A stretch of 64,000 bases of DNA, taken from the NCBI GenBank assembly GCA_038202885.1, contig JBBREP010000008.1, positions 1-64,000 of the forward strand, written 5' to 3'. Position numbers and translations under genes: made by a program. The notes beneath the pieces were generated by a model. The model was given only the letters and a program-made list of their open reading frames with translations, had not been told where the DNA came from and did no database searches. The stretch is from JBBREP01 sp038202885 (lineage in GTDB: Bacteria > Actinomycetota > Acidimicrobiia > IMCC26256 > PALSA-610). This document shows positions 9,547-18,827 of this stretch, one piece after another (the stretch's first letter is position 1; each line of letters begins with the position of its first letter).

Positions 9547-11253
9547 ATGATGCGGTTGGGGCGGCGCGCACGGATACGAACTGTCGTTGCGGCGACACTG
9601 GTTGTGGCCGGCTCGGTCGCTACGACCACAGGCAACGTGGGTGCAGCAGTCGCACACCCACGCGGCCTTCGCGCGATCCCGGCAACGGCATTGTTCGATC
9701 GGCAACGCATCGAACTGCGCGGCGAAGGACTCGGCGCATACAAGTACTTCACCGTCACCCAATGCCTCGCGAGCGACATTCCAACATCGTGTTCGCGCAC
9801 GTCGTCGTACGGGTACACGGATGCGAGCGGCAACCTCAGCACCACGATCTTGGTGCGGCGCATCCTGACCACCGGCTCGACGTCGCACGACTGCGCGGTC
9901 GTACGTTGCGTCGCCTACCTCGGCGCGAGCGTGCCCTCGCTACGGCTCGCGTTCGACCCCACTGCACCCAAGATCCGTTCCGCGCTGCCGGCCCAACCTC
10001 GGTGTGTCGCGTGGCCGACCGCGAAGTGGCCGACCGCACCGATCCCCGCGGGCGTCAATGTCGCGGCCGTGCGGCAAGCCGGCAATGCCATCATCGCGTC
10101 GGGCGCTACATCCGTGCTCGTGATCCACAGCGGGCAAATCGTCTACGAGAAGTACGCGCCCGGCTACGGCCCCACCACGATCGAGCCATCGTTTTCGATG
10201 TCGAAGTCGTTCGCATCGACGGTCATCGGCCTACTCGCCCAACACGGCAAACTGCACCTCGACGCGCGCGCACCCATCCGCGAGTGGGCCGGCGCGTCGG
10301 ATCCGCGCCGAGCGATCACACTCCGCAACATCCTCAACATGAGTTCGGGTCTGCAATGGAACGAGATCTACGCCGACGTTCCCGACTCCGACGTGATGCA
10401 GATGGTGCTGCGGGAGCCTGATCAAGCGGCGTACGTGATCGCTAAGTCGCTCGCGCACGCGCCGGGCACGTATTGGAACTACTCGACCGGAGACACCGCG
10501 ATCCTCGGGCGCATCATCGCCAACACGGCCGGGGTGTCGGGCGCGACCTACGAGCACTACCTGCACAAGGTGCTGTTCGATCCGCTCGGGATCAACCCGG
10601 TGTACCCCGCGTTCGACCAAAGCGGCACATGGGGGGCGGGCTGGTTCACCAATACGACCACGCGGAACTTCGCGAAGCTCGGGTACCTCTATCTGCGCAA
10701 CGGTGTGTGGGCCGGCCGCCAGTTCCTCGCACCCAGCTGGGTCGAGTTCGTGCGCACGCCGAGCCCCGCGTCGTCCGGCTACGGCGGGCAGTTCTGGCTT
10801 GAGGCCGACGGCAGCTTCCGGATGGTCGGCCTCTACGGGCAATCCGTGCACATCGTGCCCGACTCGGATCTCATCGTCGCGGTCAACAACGGTGGCGGGA
10901 CGGGTGCGATGGAAGACCTCTTCCGCCACGCGGCGCGCCCCGCATGCGGCACAACGCCCGCGGCGCTCAAGGACGACACGGCGACGGTGACCCAACCGCA
11001 TTCGGTCGCCGTGCCGGTCCTACGCAACGACACCGGCGGAACGGTGGGGCTCGCCGTCGGCACGCTGACCGTGTCGAGGCCGCCGCACCACGGTGCTGCC
11101 GCGGTCGTCAACGGCACGATCCGCTACACGCCCGCGCGCGGCTTCCACGGCACCGACGCGTTCTCGTATGTCGTATGCACCCGAGATCGCGTCGCCTGTC
11201 TCGAAGCAAGCGTCGCCGTCACGGTGAACGCGCGCGACCGTGTGCCGATCTGA
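9547..11253 (+). CDS. Secreted neocarzinostatin-like / serine hydrolase (class C beta-lactamase fold) / Ig-like fusion
   Basis: 568 residues. Signal peptide with basic MMRLGRRARIR start, then a neocarzinostatin-family domain (about 35-140; IELRGEGLGAYKYFTVTQC and a Cys-paired CAVVRCVAYLG end). The beta-lactamase-fold domain (about 165-470) has the nucleophile motif SMSK (Ser near residue 217) and a YSTGD motif, resembling 6-aminohexanoate-dimer-hydrolase-type esterases rather than true AmpC. The tail is a cadherin-like Ig unit (VPVLRNDTGG, GFHGTDAFSYVVC). Start ATG at 9547 is chosen because the signal peptide begins there. Probably a secreted amidase or esterase with binding domains; substrate unknown. 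Confidence 0.85.
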   Translation: MMRLGRRARIRTVVAATLVVAGSVATTTGNVGAAVAHPRGLRAIPATALFDRQRIELRGEGLGAYKYFTVTQCLASDIPTSCSRTSSYGYTDASGNLSTTILVRRILTTGSTSHDCAVVRCVAYLGASVPSLRLAFDPTAPKIRSALPAQPRCVAWPTAKWPTAPIPAGVNVAAVRQAGNAIIASGATSVLVIHSGQIVYEKYAPGYGPTTIEPSFSMSKSFASTVIGLLAQHGKLHLDARAPIREWAGASDPRRAITLRNILNMSSGLQWNEIYADVPDSDVMQMVLREPDQAAYVIAKSLAHAPGTYWNYSTGDTAILGRIIANTAGVSGATYEHYLHKVLFDPLGINPVYPAFDQSGTWGAGWFTNTTTRNFAKLGYLYLRNGVWAGRQFLAPSWVEFVRTPSPASSGYGGQFWLEADGSFRMVGLYGQSVHIVPDSDLIVAVNNGGGTGAMEDLFRHAARPACGTTPAALKDDTATVTQPHSVAVPVLRNDTGGTVGLAVGTLTVSRPPHHGAAAVVNGTIRYTPARGFHGTDAFSYVVCTRDRVACLEASVAVTVNARDRVPI

Positions 11254-11262
11254 CCGTCGCCC

Positions 11263-11280
11263 GTGCCGCCAGCGCGGCAC
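11263..11280. terminator. Hairpin between convergent genes
   Basis: Arms GTGCCGC/GCGGCAC with CAGC loop, in the 44-base gap between convergent stop codons. The stem is identical to the hairpin at 1295-1312, only the loop differs. No T-tract on either strand. Confidence 0.45.
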
Positions 11281-11297
11281 ACGGTGGACGGCCCGAA

Positions 11298-11924
11298 CTA
11301 CCGGGTCGCGGCCGGCAGTCCCGCCCCGAACGGGTCGGTCGCGCCCGCGAATGTCCACACGTGGAACATCCACGGCATATCCATACCTTCGTGGGAGTGC
11401 CACGCCGTGAGGGAACCGCCGGGCTGCGGCAGGTTCGGGCTGGCCTTCTCCACGAAGTAGGCGCCCATGAACCGAATCTTGCCCGTCATCGGGTCCTTCT
11501 TGTACATCAGGCCCTCGGGCTGGTTCGGGTCGAGCACCTGCGGAATCTTGTGCCAGTACACGTAGTGCATCACCTGCGCCTTGGGGTCGTCGTGCCCGCG
11601 GCGGAAGTCGTGTGCGAGCGCGACGTTGATGTCGGCGTACTTGGCGTTTGCCGCCTTGACCTTGTTGAAGAACGCGCGGGCGTTGGCGCAATCGGCCGCG
11701 GTCGGCGGACGACCCCCGGTCTTGTCGTGGATACGGATGTGCATCGGCGAGGCCGTGCGATGGATCCAGCCGTTGCAGTACGTGCCCGGCTTGAGCACGC
11801 CGTTCATCGCGGGGCTCGCGGCGCCGACCGGTGCCGCCGCAAACGCAGACGCGCCGAGCGCGGCACCCGCCAGGGTCGCGGTAAGGAGGTGGCGAAGACG
11901 TCGGAGATTGCTGTGGGTCGTCAT
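11298..11924 (-). CDS. Secreted protein of unknown function
   Basis: 208 residues with a signal peptide (RRLRHLLTATLAGAALGASAFAA). The mature part is rich in His and aromatic residues: WIHRTASPMHIRIHDK, MHYVYWHKIPQ and AWHSHEGMDMPWMFHVWT. The His-rich C-terminus suggests metal binding, but no family is recognised. Two Cys (CNGW and DCANARAFF) could form a disulfide. Start ATG at 11924. It is convergent with the hydrolase gene and downstream of an SDR-like gene. Confidence 0.72.
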   Translation of the reverse strand: MTTHSNLRRLRHLLTATLAGAALGASAFAAAPVGAASPAMNGVLKPGTYCNGWIHRTASPMHIRIHDKTGGRPPTAADCANARAFFNKVKAANAKYADINVALAHDFRRGHDDPKAQVMHYVYWHKIPQVLDPNQPEGLMYKKDPMTGKIRFMGAYFVEKASPNLPQPGGSLTAWHSHEGMDMPWMFHVWTFAGATDPFGAGLPAATR

Positions 11925-12044
11925 GACGAGGATCTTCGCACTCGCTCCCGGGAAACGGCGCCATCTGGCCCGATCCGACCGACGAAATTGCCCGCAGCCA
12001 ACCAGACCTTGGACAATGGTTGGCGAAAACGCCGAATACGCCCA

Positions 12045-13634
12045 TCACCAGTCGGTGGGTTGATAGTCCTTCAAGAACTTGCCCCAGATGTGGCACTGCG
12101 TGTTGATGCCGGTGATGATCGGATCGACGATGCGCGCCGCGCCGTCGACAATGTCGAGGGGCGGATGGAATCGCTGCTCCGCGCGTTTGCGGATCGCGAT
12201 GTCGATCGGGTCTTCATCGCTGACCCAGCCGGTGTCGACACTGTTCATGTGGATACCGTCGGCGTGGTAGTCGGCGGCCGATGTACGCGTCATCATGTTG
12301 AGGGCGGCCTTCGCCATGTTGGTATGCGGGTGCCGGGTCGTCTTGAAGCGTCGATAGAACTGACCTTCGACGGCCGAGACGTTCACGATGTGCTTGTCGC
12401 GTCCCGGCGTGGCCAGCATCAGTGGCTTCAACCGAGCGTTGAACACGAACGGTGCGACAGCGTTGACGAGCTGCGTTTCGAGCAACTCGACCGATGACAC
12501 TTCGGCGAGGGTCAGACGCCACGAGTTCTTGTCGCGCAGGTCAACTTGCTGCAGATCCTGGTCGAGTTGCCCCACAGGAAACAAGTGGGGTTGCGCGACC
12601 GCGTCGTCGTGCAGCAACGGCACCTGTGAAAGCGCTGCGGCATGAATGATCCCGGCCGACGATCCACGCGCCGAACGCTCCGAAGGCACTTCGGGCCGAG
12701 CACCGTCGGGCAACAGGTTGTAGCCCCGCAGTCCTTCGTAGGTTCCGACCAACGTCGCGACTTCGTCCGCAAGCGCGTGGAGCGCGGCCGTTTCCTGGTC
12801 CATCATGTGGCGATAGAAGTCCGGCGGACGACGAACCGTCTGGCACGCGTTGTTGATGACGAAGTCGAGGCGCGTGTGGGTCGCGAGAAGGTGTCGACAG
12901 AACGCTTCAACGCTGGGAGTGTGTCGTAGATCGAGCCCAAATATTTCCAGCCGGTCTCCCCACGCATCGAAGTCGGGTTCCAGCGCGTATCGCTGCGCTG
13001 AGTCCCGCGGGAACCGAGTGGTCACGATCAAGTGCGCCCCGGCGCGCAGCAGCTTGATACCGGCTTGGTAGCCAATCTTGACGCGTCCACCAGTGAGTAA
13101 CGCGACGCGGCCTCGCAGATCCGCCGTCTCACTGCGCTTGTCGAAATTGAACGTCGCGCACGTGGGACACAGTTGGTCGTAGAAGTGGTGCAGCGTCGTG
13201 TACTTCTGTTTGCACACGTAGCAGTGGCGTTCGTCGACCGCTGAGCGAACTCCGCCAGCGCAATCGACTCCATCGACTCCATCGGTGCTGCCTGGCGCGT
13301 CGAGTGCCGCAACGCGCGACTCCGACTCGAGGAACACGTTGGGGGTCGTGAACACTGGTTTGGCACGCCGGGTACGAATACCCGTTTCGCTCAGCCTGGC
13401 TTCGTCGGCGGCGAGCTTCGCCGCACGCGCCCGCCGCAACTTCGCGCGGGTGCGCAGACGGCGTTCGATCGGATCGGGGCAGAACACGTCGCCCGCGGCG
13501 TTGACCAACCGTTGGCGCTGCGTATCGGTGAGGTCGCGCGTCACCCCTGGGTCACGAGCGATGCTCTCAAGCAGTTCCGTCGCTTCGAGCAAACGCGCCG
13601 TCAAGTCGCGATTCGTTGGATCGTGATCAGGCAT
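12045..13634 (-). CDS. SDR-family oxidoreductase with zinc-ribbon-like N-terminal region
   Basis: 529 residues, about twice a normal SDR. The N-terminal ~160 residues hold a basic helical region and a CYVCKQKY...CPTC pair of CxxC motifs separated by HH, suggesting bound zinc. The Rossmann nucleotide motif is LLTGGRVKIGYQAG, followed by NNACQT. Where YxxxK is expected the sequence reads HTNMAKAAL: Lys is kept but Thr occupies the Tyr position, so catalysis is atypical or absent. Start ATG at 13634; 13703 is possible. No partner gene is obvious. Confidence 0.8.
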   Translation of the reverse strand: MPDHDPTNRDLTARLLEATELLESIARDPGVTRDLTDTQRQRLVNAAGDVFCPDPIERRLRTRAKLRRARAAKLAADEARLSETGIRTRRAKPVFTTPNVFLESESRVAALDAPGSTDGVDGVDCAGGVRSAVDERHCYVCKQKYTTLHHFYDQLCPTCATFNFDKRSETADLRGRVALLTGGRVKIGYQAGIKLLRAGAHLIVTTRFPRDSAQRYALEPDFDAWGDRLEIFGLDLRHTPSVEAFCRHLLATHTRLDFVINNACQTVRRPPDFYRHMMDQETAALHALADEVATLVGTYEGLRGYNLLPDGARPEVPSERSARGSSAGIIHAAALSQVPLLHDDAVAQPHLFPVGQLDQDLQQVDLRDKNSWRLTLAEVSSVELLETQLVNAVAPFVFNARLKPLMLATPGRDKHIVNVSAVEGQFYRRFKTTRHPHTNMAKAALNMMTRTSAADYHADGIHMNSVDTGWVSDEDPIDIAIRKRAEQRFHPPLDIVDGAARIVDPIITGINTQCHIWGKFLKDYQPTDW

Positions 13635-13784
13635 CGGATGTGTCAGCTCGCACTCGTCGCGGCGTTGCGCCTCGTCACGGTGTGCGAATTGTACGTCGGC
13701 CATCGCACCCGGCCTTCCGGGGCCCGCAGCCGTGCCGCGAGCGGTTGTCCCGAGCGGCGCGACGCGCGCCTGGGTGGAACGCGC

Positions 13785-15025
13785 TCAGGTGATGTCGACG
13801 GTGAAGCCCGCTGTCCCGGTGTAACCGAACCTGTCCGTCGCCTGAATTGTCACCGGGAACGAACCCGTCGAAGTCGGTCTGCCGCCGATCGCACCCGCAC
13901 CCGCAGCCGCGAGCGTGAGGCCAGGCGGGAGGGCGCCGCCGACAACGGCGAGTTTGTATGGACCGCCGCCGCCATTGGACGTGAGCTTCGCGGCGTACCG
14001 CTGCGCGAGCGTGCCAGGCGGCAACGTCGCCGGAGCAATATGTATTGTCGGCGCCGTAATCGTCACCGAGTAGTCGACGAGACCCGCATAGCCGTACTTG
14101 TCCGAGGCCATCACGGTGAAGGCGAAGGCGCCAGCGTGCGTCGGTTTGCCACTCAGCACACCACTTGCGGCCAATTTCGTCCCCGGCGGAAGGCCCCGCC
14201 TGTGAGCATGTACTTGTACGCCCCCGTGCCACCCGTCGCGGAAAGATGCACCTTGTACGGCACCAGATAGGTGGGAGCGACAAGCGACGATGGCGCGACG
14301 TCAATGTGCGCAGGCGCCACCATGAGGGTGAGCGTCTTGGTCGCCACGCCATGTTTCGCGTCGGTGACGGCGAACGTGAGGCGCGCGAGACCGGGCGCGG
14401 TTGGCGTGCCGGAGAGCACGCCCGAACTCGGGGCGAAGCTCAATCCAGCCGGCATCCTGCCCGACACCTTCCACGTGTACGGCGCGGTCCCGCCGCTCGC
14501 CGCAAGCGTGGCGCTATACGCGTTCGCGACCATCGCGTCAGCCAGGCTCGCCGTCGTGACAGAAGCCGCCGGCGGAGCGATGACAATGAGCGGAACGCCC
14601 CAGATCACCCTGTACCAATTGGGATGCGTCGAGTCGCCTTCGTACGCGAGTGCTCCACTCACCGCTGCGGACAGCGACATGTGCGCGTCGCCGTTGGAAT
14701 CGATGCTCGCGCTGGCAACCTGCACGAAATGGATCTGGCTCGGCACTCCGCCGACAAGTTGGCTCAGCCCGAGGTTCCCAGTCGGCAGCGTTCCGCTAGG
14801 ATCATCTGAGAAGTGCAGCATGTAGTCGGCCGATTGACCCTGCATGATCGTCGACGGGGTCAATGACGTCGTCATCGCATATCGAGTGATGGTGACATCG
14901 GGGGACGTACTTCCGTCGTGCGTCGCATCCCCGCCGTATACGGCGTGGGCCGTCGTGATTCCTGCCGCAGTCGGCACCAGAATTGTCGCGATGCCGCCAT
15001 CGAGCGTCGCCGATGTCGACACCAC
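13785..15025 (-). CDS. Ig-like/He_PIG repeat protein, frameshifted and lacking its N-terminus
   Basis: Two overlapping frames read as one gene. The first (15025 to 14153) has part of an Ig-like unit (GITTAHAVYGGDATHDGS), then He_PIG units (LPAGLSFAPSSGVLSGTPTA). The second (ending 13785) continues with the same repeats (ASGVLSGKPTHAGAF, LPPGLTLAAAGAG). Adding one C near 14192 restores LTGGALPPGTKLAASG across the break. The 5' end begins inside an Ig-like repeat with no signal peptide and no in-frame start beyond 15025 before a stop near 15059, so the gene is truncated. Probably once a secreted adhesin. Confidence 0.7.
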
Positions 15026-15741
15026 GCAGCAGTTGTTGGGTGGGCCGCGATACCGAGCTCACCGGCAGGATCTTCACCGGGTGTGTCAGCACCGCTGCTG
15101 CAACGAAAGGCTCGCTGCGCGTCATCGACCCTCAGGCGTCCGAAACGTGCAAGGCCACGGAGAAGCAGGTCACGTGGAACCAGCGGGGCGCCAACTGGCG
15201 CGGTGCGTGGACCGCGTCGGCGACCTACGCCATCAATGATGCAGTCGCGTTCCAGGGTTCGAGCTACATCGCGACGGCCTCCAATACCGCGACCGTTCCG
15301 ACTACAACCACGAAATGGGCGGTGCTCGCACACGCGGGTAGTCCGACGAAACCGAACGTCCATTTCGCACAGTCGTCGGGCACCTCCACGATGAGCGCAT
15401 CCGGCGGCGTCAACTGGCAAACAACACCGGCTGCATTTCAACTTCCCGCCGGCAAGTACCTGCTGGAGCGGCACGCGACGGTGGTTGACTTCGGTCCGAG
15501 TGGGATCGATGACGTGTTCCGCTGCGCGGTCGAAAGCGACGACATGTCGCGCATCGGCCCGGCCGCCACCCAACTGCAGGGCAGCTCGGGACAAAGCGTG
15601 CAGACGATCGGGAACCAGAGCGTCGTGTCCTACACCAGTACGAACTTGGTAACGCTCGAGTGCTGGCACGATAAGAATCTGCCTGCGGGTTCCTACTACA
15701 TCGACCCCGGCGCCACGCTGTCTGCCACCGCGATCGCGTGA
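14983..15741 (+). CDS. Truncated secreted-type stalk/binding protein
   Basis: Meaningful homology begins at about base 15050 (TGRIFTGCVSTAAATKGSLR). This matches the tail unit of actinobacterial surface proteins that reads xxACV..G.LR..., a later C.....E, then WNQRG. Next is a carbohydrate-binding-like motif (TYAINDAVAFQGSSYIA) and a beta-sandwich-like C-terminal half (LPAGKYLLERHATVVDF, LVTLECWHD). No signal peptide exists at any possible start, and the 5' part overlaps the equally headless gene on the other strand. The start given is only the first ATG. Likely truncated or joined artificially. Confidence 0.55.
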   Translation: MSRCRHRASPMSTPRSSCWVGRDTELTGRIFTGCVSTAAATKGSLRVIDPQASETCKATEKQVTWNQRGANWRGAWTASATYAINDAVAFQGSSYIATASNTATVPTTTTKWAVLAHAGSPTKPNVHFAQSSGTSTMSASGGVNWQTTPAAFQLPAGKYLLERHATVVDFGPSGIDDVFRCAVESDDMSRIGPAATQLQGSSGQSVQTIGNQSVVSYTSTNLVTLECWHDKNLPAGSYYIDPGATLSATAIA

Positions 15742-15793
15742 CATCGCGCCGCGTCGGATTTGGAGACCCACGCAGTCGCGTTCGAGCTGATGT

Positions 15794-15820
15794 GCGGTGC
15801 CCCGCCTGCCGAGGCACCGC
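15794..15820. terminator. Hairpin between convergent genes
   Basis: Arms GCGGTGCC/GGCACCGC, 8 bases each, around an 11-base loop, in the 110-base gap between convergent stop codons. No T-tract. Its position fits a bidirectional terminator. Confidence 0.4.
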
Positions 15821-15851
15821 CATCCGTCTGCTCGACTGGGTGACGCCCCCC

Positions 15852-17039
15852 CTACTTCTCGACGGCGCCGATGTCGCAGCGCGCCACCTTGTCGCCGTTG
15901 CCGTCGCGGGGTCGGGCGATGTTGCGCTGATCGGCCAGGGGGCACAGCGCGACAGACGTGCCCGGCTTTGCGGGGTTGCCCTTGTCGATCACAGGGCTGC
16001 CGACCTGCGGCATCTGGGTAAGTGTCGGGCCGCCGTTCTTCGCGAGTGCGCCGAGCTTGGGACTCGTGCCGCTCATGTTGCCGGTGAGCGTTCCCGTGAT
16101 GACGCAATGCGCCGTGCTCTGAATGAGGTTGTAGCCGAGCGAGGTGATCTTGCCCGAGCAGTCAGGCGCGGGGCTGCTCGCGTTTGTGTTCTTGTTCCCC
16201 GCGATGATCGAGTTCGCGAGCTTCGCCGTTGCGGGCAACTCGCCGCCGGACTCGATACCGCCGCCACTCGTCGACGACGGGTAGGAGCTCGCGTAGGTGT
16301 TGTTCGTGATCGTGAGGTTGCGACCGATCAACGTTCCCTCGTTCGAGATGCCGCCGCTCCCGTTGTCGGAAGAGCCGCTGTCTTCGAGGGCCGCATAGTT
16401 GCCAGAGATGGTGACGTTCACCGCGACGGCGCTGGCGTTGTTCGCGATCCCACCTGCTTGTGGGCCCTGATTGTTGATAATCGAGGTCGTCGCGATCTGC
16501 AATGAGCCCGAGTTGTCGATGCCACCGGCGCCGCTGGCAGCAGTGTTGTAGTTGTTGCGGATCGTCGAGTTCGTGATGAACAGTTTGCCACCACCGTCGA
16601 TCCGGAACCCTTCGAGGGTGTCGTGCACGGTGAGATACGACGCGGTCAGTGAACCCGTCACCCGAAATGCAATGGCGCGCGTGTTCGACGACGGCAGGCC
16701 ACCGATCAGGGTGTTCGCGCCCGTGCCAACGATCGCGACCGTTGAACTCACGTTGATGGTGCCGAGCGTCAACCTGTACGCGCCGGCCGGCACCTTGATG
16801 GTGTCCACACCGTGACCGGCGGGACATGCGTCGACCTTCGTGTCGGTGTTCGCCGCCATGACAGCTTCACGCAACGAACAGTTGTGATTCACGACGAAAC
16901 CGTCGGCGGTCGACGTCACGTTGATCGTCGTCCCTACCGTCGGCGAGGCGGCTACCGCGACGCCACCCAACCCGGCGATCCCGACCGCCGCGGCCGCGCA
17001 CACCGCGCCGCGAGTGCGCACCAAACGAATCCACGCCAT
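15852..17039 (-). CDS. Secreted CSLREA-type parallel beta-helix protein
   Basis: 395 residues with signal peptide (RTRGAVCAAAAVGIAGLGGVAVA). CSLREA motif at about residue 54 (NCSLREAVMAANTD), then a Ser/Asn/Gly-rich right-handed beta-helix (ITNSTIRNN, GGIDNSGSL, VTISGNYAA). The C-terminus matches the choice-of-anchor-Q pattern (SPVIDKGNPAKPG, DQRNIARPRDGNGD, CDIGAVEK). The protein ends there, whereas its larger relative coded at 25803-28304 continues into an Fn3-like linker and a terminal module. Surface location is inferred. Divergent from the next propeller gene. Confidence 0.85.
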   Translation of the reverse strand: MAWIRLVRTRGAVCAAAAVGIAGLGGVAVAASPTVGTTINVTSTADGFVVNHNCSLREAVMAANTDTKVDACPAGHGVDTIKVPAGAYRLTLGTINVSSTVAIVGTGANTLIGGLPSSNTRAIAFRVTGSLTASYLTVHDTLEGFRIDGGGKLFITNSTIRNNYNTAASGAGGIDNSGSLQIATTSIINNQGPQAGGIANNASAVAVNVTISGNYAALEDSGSSDNGSGGISNEGTLIGRNLTITNNTYASSYPSSTSGGGIESGGELPATAKLANSIIAGNKNTNASSPAPDCSGKITSLGYNLIQSTAHCVITGTLTGNMSGTSPKLGALAKNGGPTLTQMPQVGSPVIDKGNPAKPGTSVALCPLADQRNIARPRDGNGDKVARCDIGAVEK

Positions 17040-17233
17040 TGCCTACTCCTCTTCGAGTCCGAGCACGGCGGGAACCCACCAAGCCGGTCGGCAACCTAGG
17101 GTTGGCCACGGCGTGCGCGCTAATGCTCACTCATAGTCTGAGCTCATTGCGCGCATCGCCACCTTGGAGTACGTTCTCGCGACAGCACCACGCAAGGTGT
17201 TGGGGCATTCGTGCACAACAGTCGGGGAACCCC

Positions 17234-18415
17234 TTGTTTGGTCGTGGTTTTTTGGCGAGCGCCGTTCTCGTCGTCATGCTCGGCACGGCGCCTGCCGTCA
17301 GTGGTGCTGCACTCGGACACCGCGGTGCGGTCCCGGCGGCCCTGACCTGGAAGGTCGATGCAAGTCCGAGTCCTCCAGGCAAGGACGCACAGCTCTCCGG
17401 GGTGACGTGCGCTGTCGCGACCGCGTGTTTCGCCGTCGGAGCGTCGTATTCCAGTGGTGGCGCCGCTTCGCGACGACTGTTGGAACGGTGGGACGGCCAC
17501 AGCTGGTCGATCGTGGTCACACCCAACCCGGCCGGTGCGCTGAACACCTCGTTTGCCGATATCGCATGCCCGGCTGTGAATAGTTGCTTCGCTGTCGGCA
17601 GCAGCGATGGCCACACATTGGTCGAGTACTGGAACGGTCATACCTGGTCGGTCCAACCGAGCTTCAACCCCCCCGGACGCACGGCCTACCTGTCGGGCGT
17701 CGCGTGCCCTTCGACGACGAACTGCCTCGCAGTCGGAACGTCTGGCTCGAACACCGACGAGCGCCGCCTGTTGGAGCGTTGGAATGGTCAGCATTGGTCG
17801 AGCGCAGTCACACCAGGTCCGAGTGGCGACACTGGTTTTGCTGACGTGTCGTGCGCGGGTGCGAATAGCTGCACCATCGTCGGAATTTCAGGGGTATACA
17901 CGAGCTCTCAACCGCTCGCCGAGCACTGGGACGGGCACCAGTGGGTCGCGCAACACCCAGGGAGTCCATTTGGCGTCGCCGAACTCGTGAGCGTGTCGTG
18001 CGCAACGGCCACAAGTTGTGTCGCCGTCGGCGATGTGTACGCCGGCGCGGACATCGTGCCGAGGACACGGCTCGTCACGCGCTGGAACGGAACGTCGTGG
18101 CACACCGACACGACCCCGCTCCCCCACGATGCGGTTCGCGGCGCCAATGAGGACAACTCGTTCCTGGGCGTGGCGTGCAACAGCGCTGCCGCGTGTGTCG
18201 CCGTTGGTAATTACACGACCAGCCTCGGCATCAATACCCTGGCGGAGCGCTGGGACGGCCACACATGGTCCATCGAGCCGACCCTCAACCCGGGTGGAGC
18301 CGCTGCCGGCCCGATGCTGAATGGCGTGGAATGCACGACACCGCGATCCTGCATCGCGGTGGGAGGTGTCATTCCGGCCGCGAACAGCAAGACGTTGATC
18401 GAACGATCCCACTGA
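17234..18415 (+). CDS. Secreted seven-repeat beta-propeller-like protein
   Basis: 393 residues from a TTG start at 17234, chosen because the signal peptide (FGRGFLASAVLVVMLG) begins there with a GGGGA ribosome-binding site; the frame is open upstream to 17039. The mature protein is seven ~52-residue repeats, each with V(S/A)C-x5-C-x-(A/I)VG, a hydrophobic strand and WNG-x-x-W(S). The first repeat starts with a lone W strand (LTWKVDASPSP) and the last ends at TLIERSH without its W strand, the circular closure expected of a seven-bladed propeller. The Cys pairs suggest a disulfide per blade. Ligand unknown. Confidence 0.8.
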   Translation: MFGRGFLASAVLVVMLGTAPAVSGAALGHRGAVPAALTWKVDASPSPPGKDAQLSGVTCAVATACFAVGASYSSGGAASRRLLERWDGHSWSIVVTPNPAGALNTSFADIACPAVNSCFAVGSSDGHTLVEYWNGHTWSVQPSFNPPGRTAYLSGVACPSTTNCLAVGTSGSNTDERRLLERWNGQHWSSAVTPGPSGDTGFADVSCAGANSCTIVGISGVYTSSQPLAEHWDGHQWVAQHPGSPFGVAELVSVSCATATSCVAVGDVYAGADIVPRTRLVTRWNGTSWHTDTTPLPHDAVRGANEDNSFLGVACNSAAACVAVGNYTTSLGINTLAERWDGHTWSIEPTLNPGGAAAGPMLNGVECTTPRSCIAVGGVIPAANSKTLIERSH

Positions 18416-18506
18416 GCCGAGATGTTCGCCGTGCTCGCGGGCGGCGATGATGACGAAGCTGTCGCGTACTGCAGTCGCGAGCGTGCATTGGGTGCGTCGC
18501 GCCGTG

Positions 18507-18827
18507 TCAGTTGCCTCCGAGGGCGAGGAGGTAGCCGACGAGTTGTACGCAGAAGTATTGCGCTTCGGATGGTGCCAGGCCGTACTTGGTCATCGCGCTG
18601 ACGAGCGCAGCTTGATCGGCGGCTGACCACGGCGTGGTGGTGCTATTCGGCCCGGTGCTCACCGGCGGCGCGATCGGGGCGGGCGGTCCACCGATGAGCC
18701 CGACGATGTACGCCACGATGCCTACCGACGTGCGTTGCGCGTTGACCGCGGTCTGAGCGAAATACGTCGCGTTCTTTTGCAACCGCGTGTTGTCGCCAGC
18801 GTTATAGGTAGTGGTCACGTTGATCGT
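18507..18827 (-). repeat. C-terminal module copy 1
   Basis: Codes the last 106 residues (YNAGDNTRLQKNATYFAQ ... QYFCVQLVGYLLALGGN). It is strongly similar to the ends of the genes at 25803 and 31423. The conservation continues into the preceding ~85-residue Fn3-like domain. Confidence 0.85.

Noticed and set aside
11020..12096. 358-codon minus-strand frame overlapping the secreted-protein gene
   Set aside because: Shadow frame: no domain, no ribosome-binding site, and it overlaps two better-supported genes.
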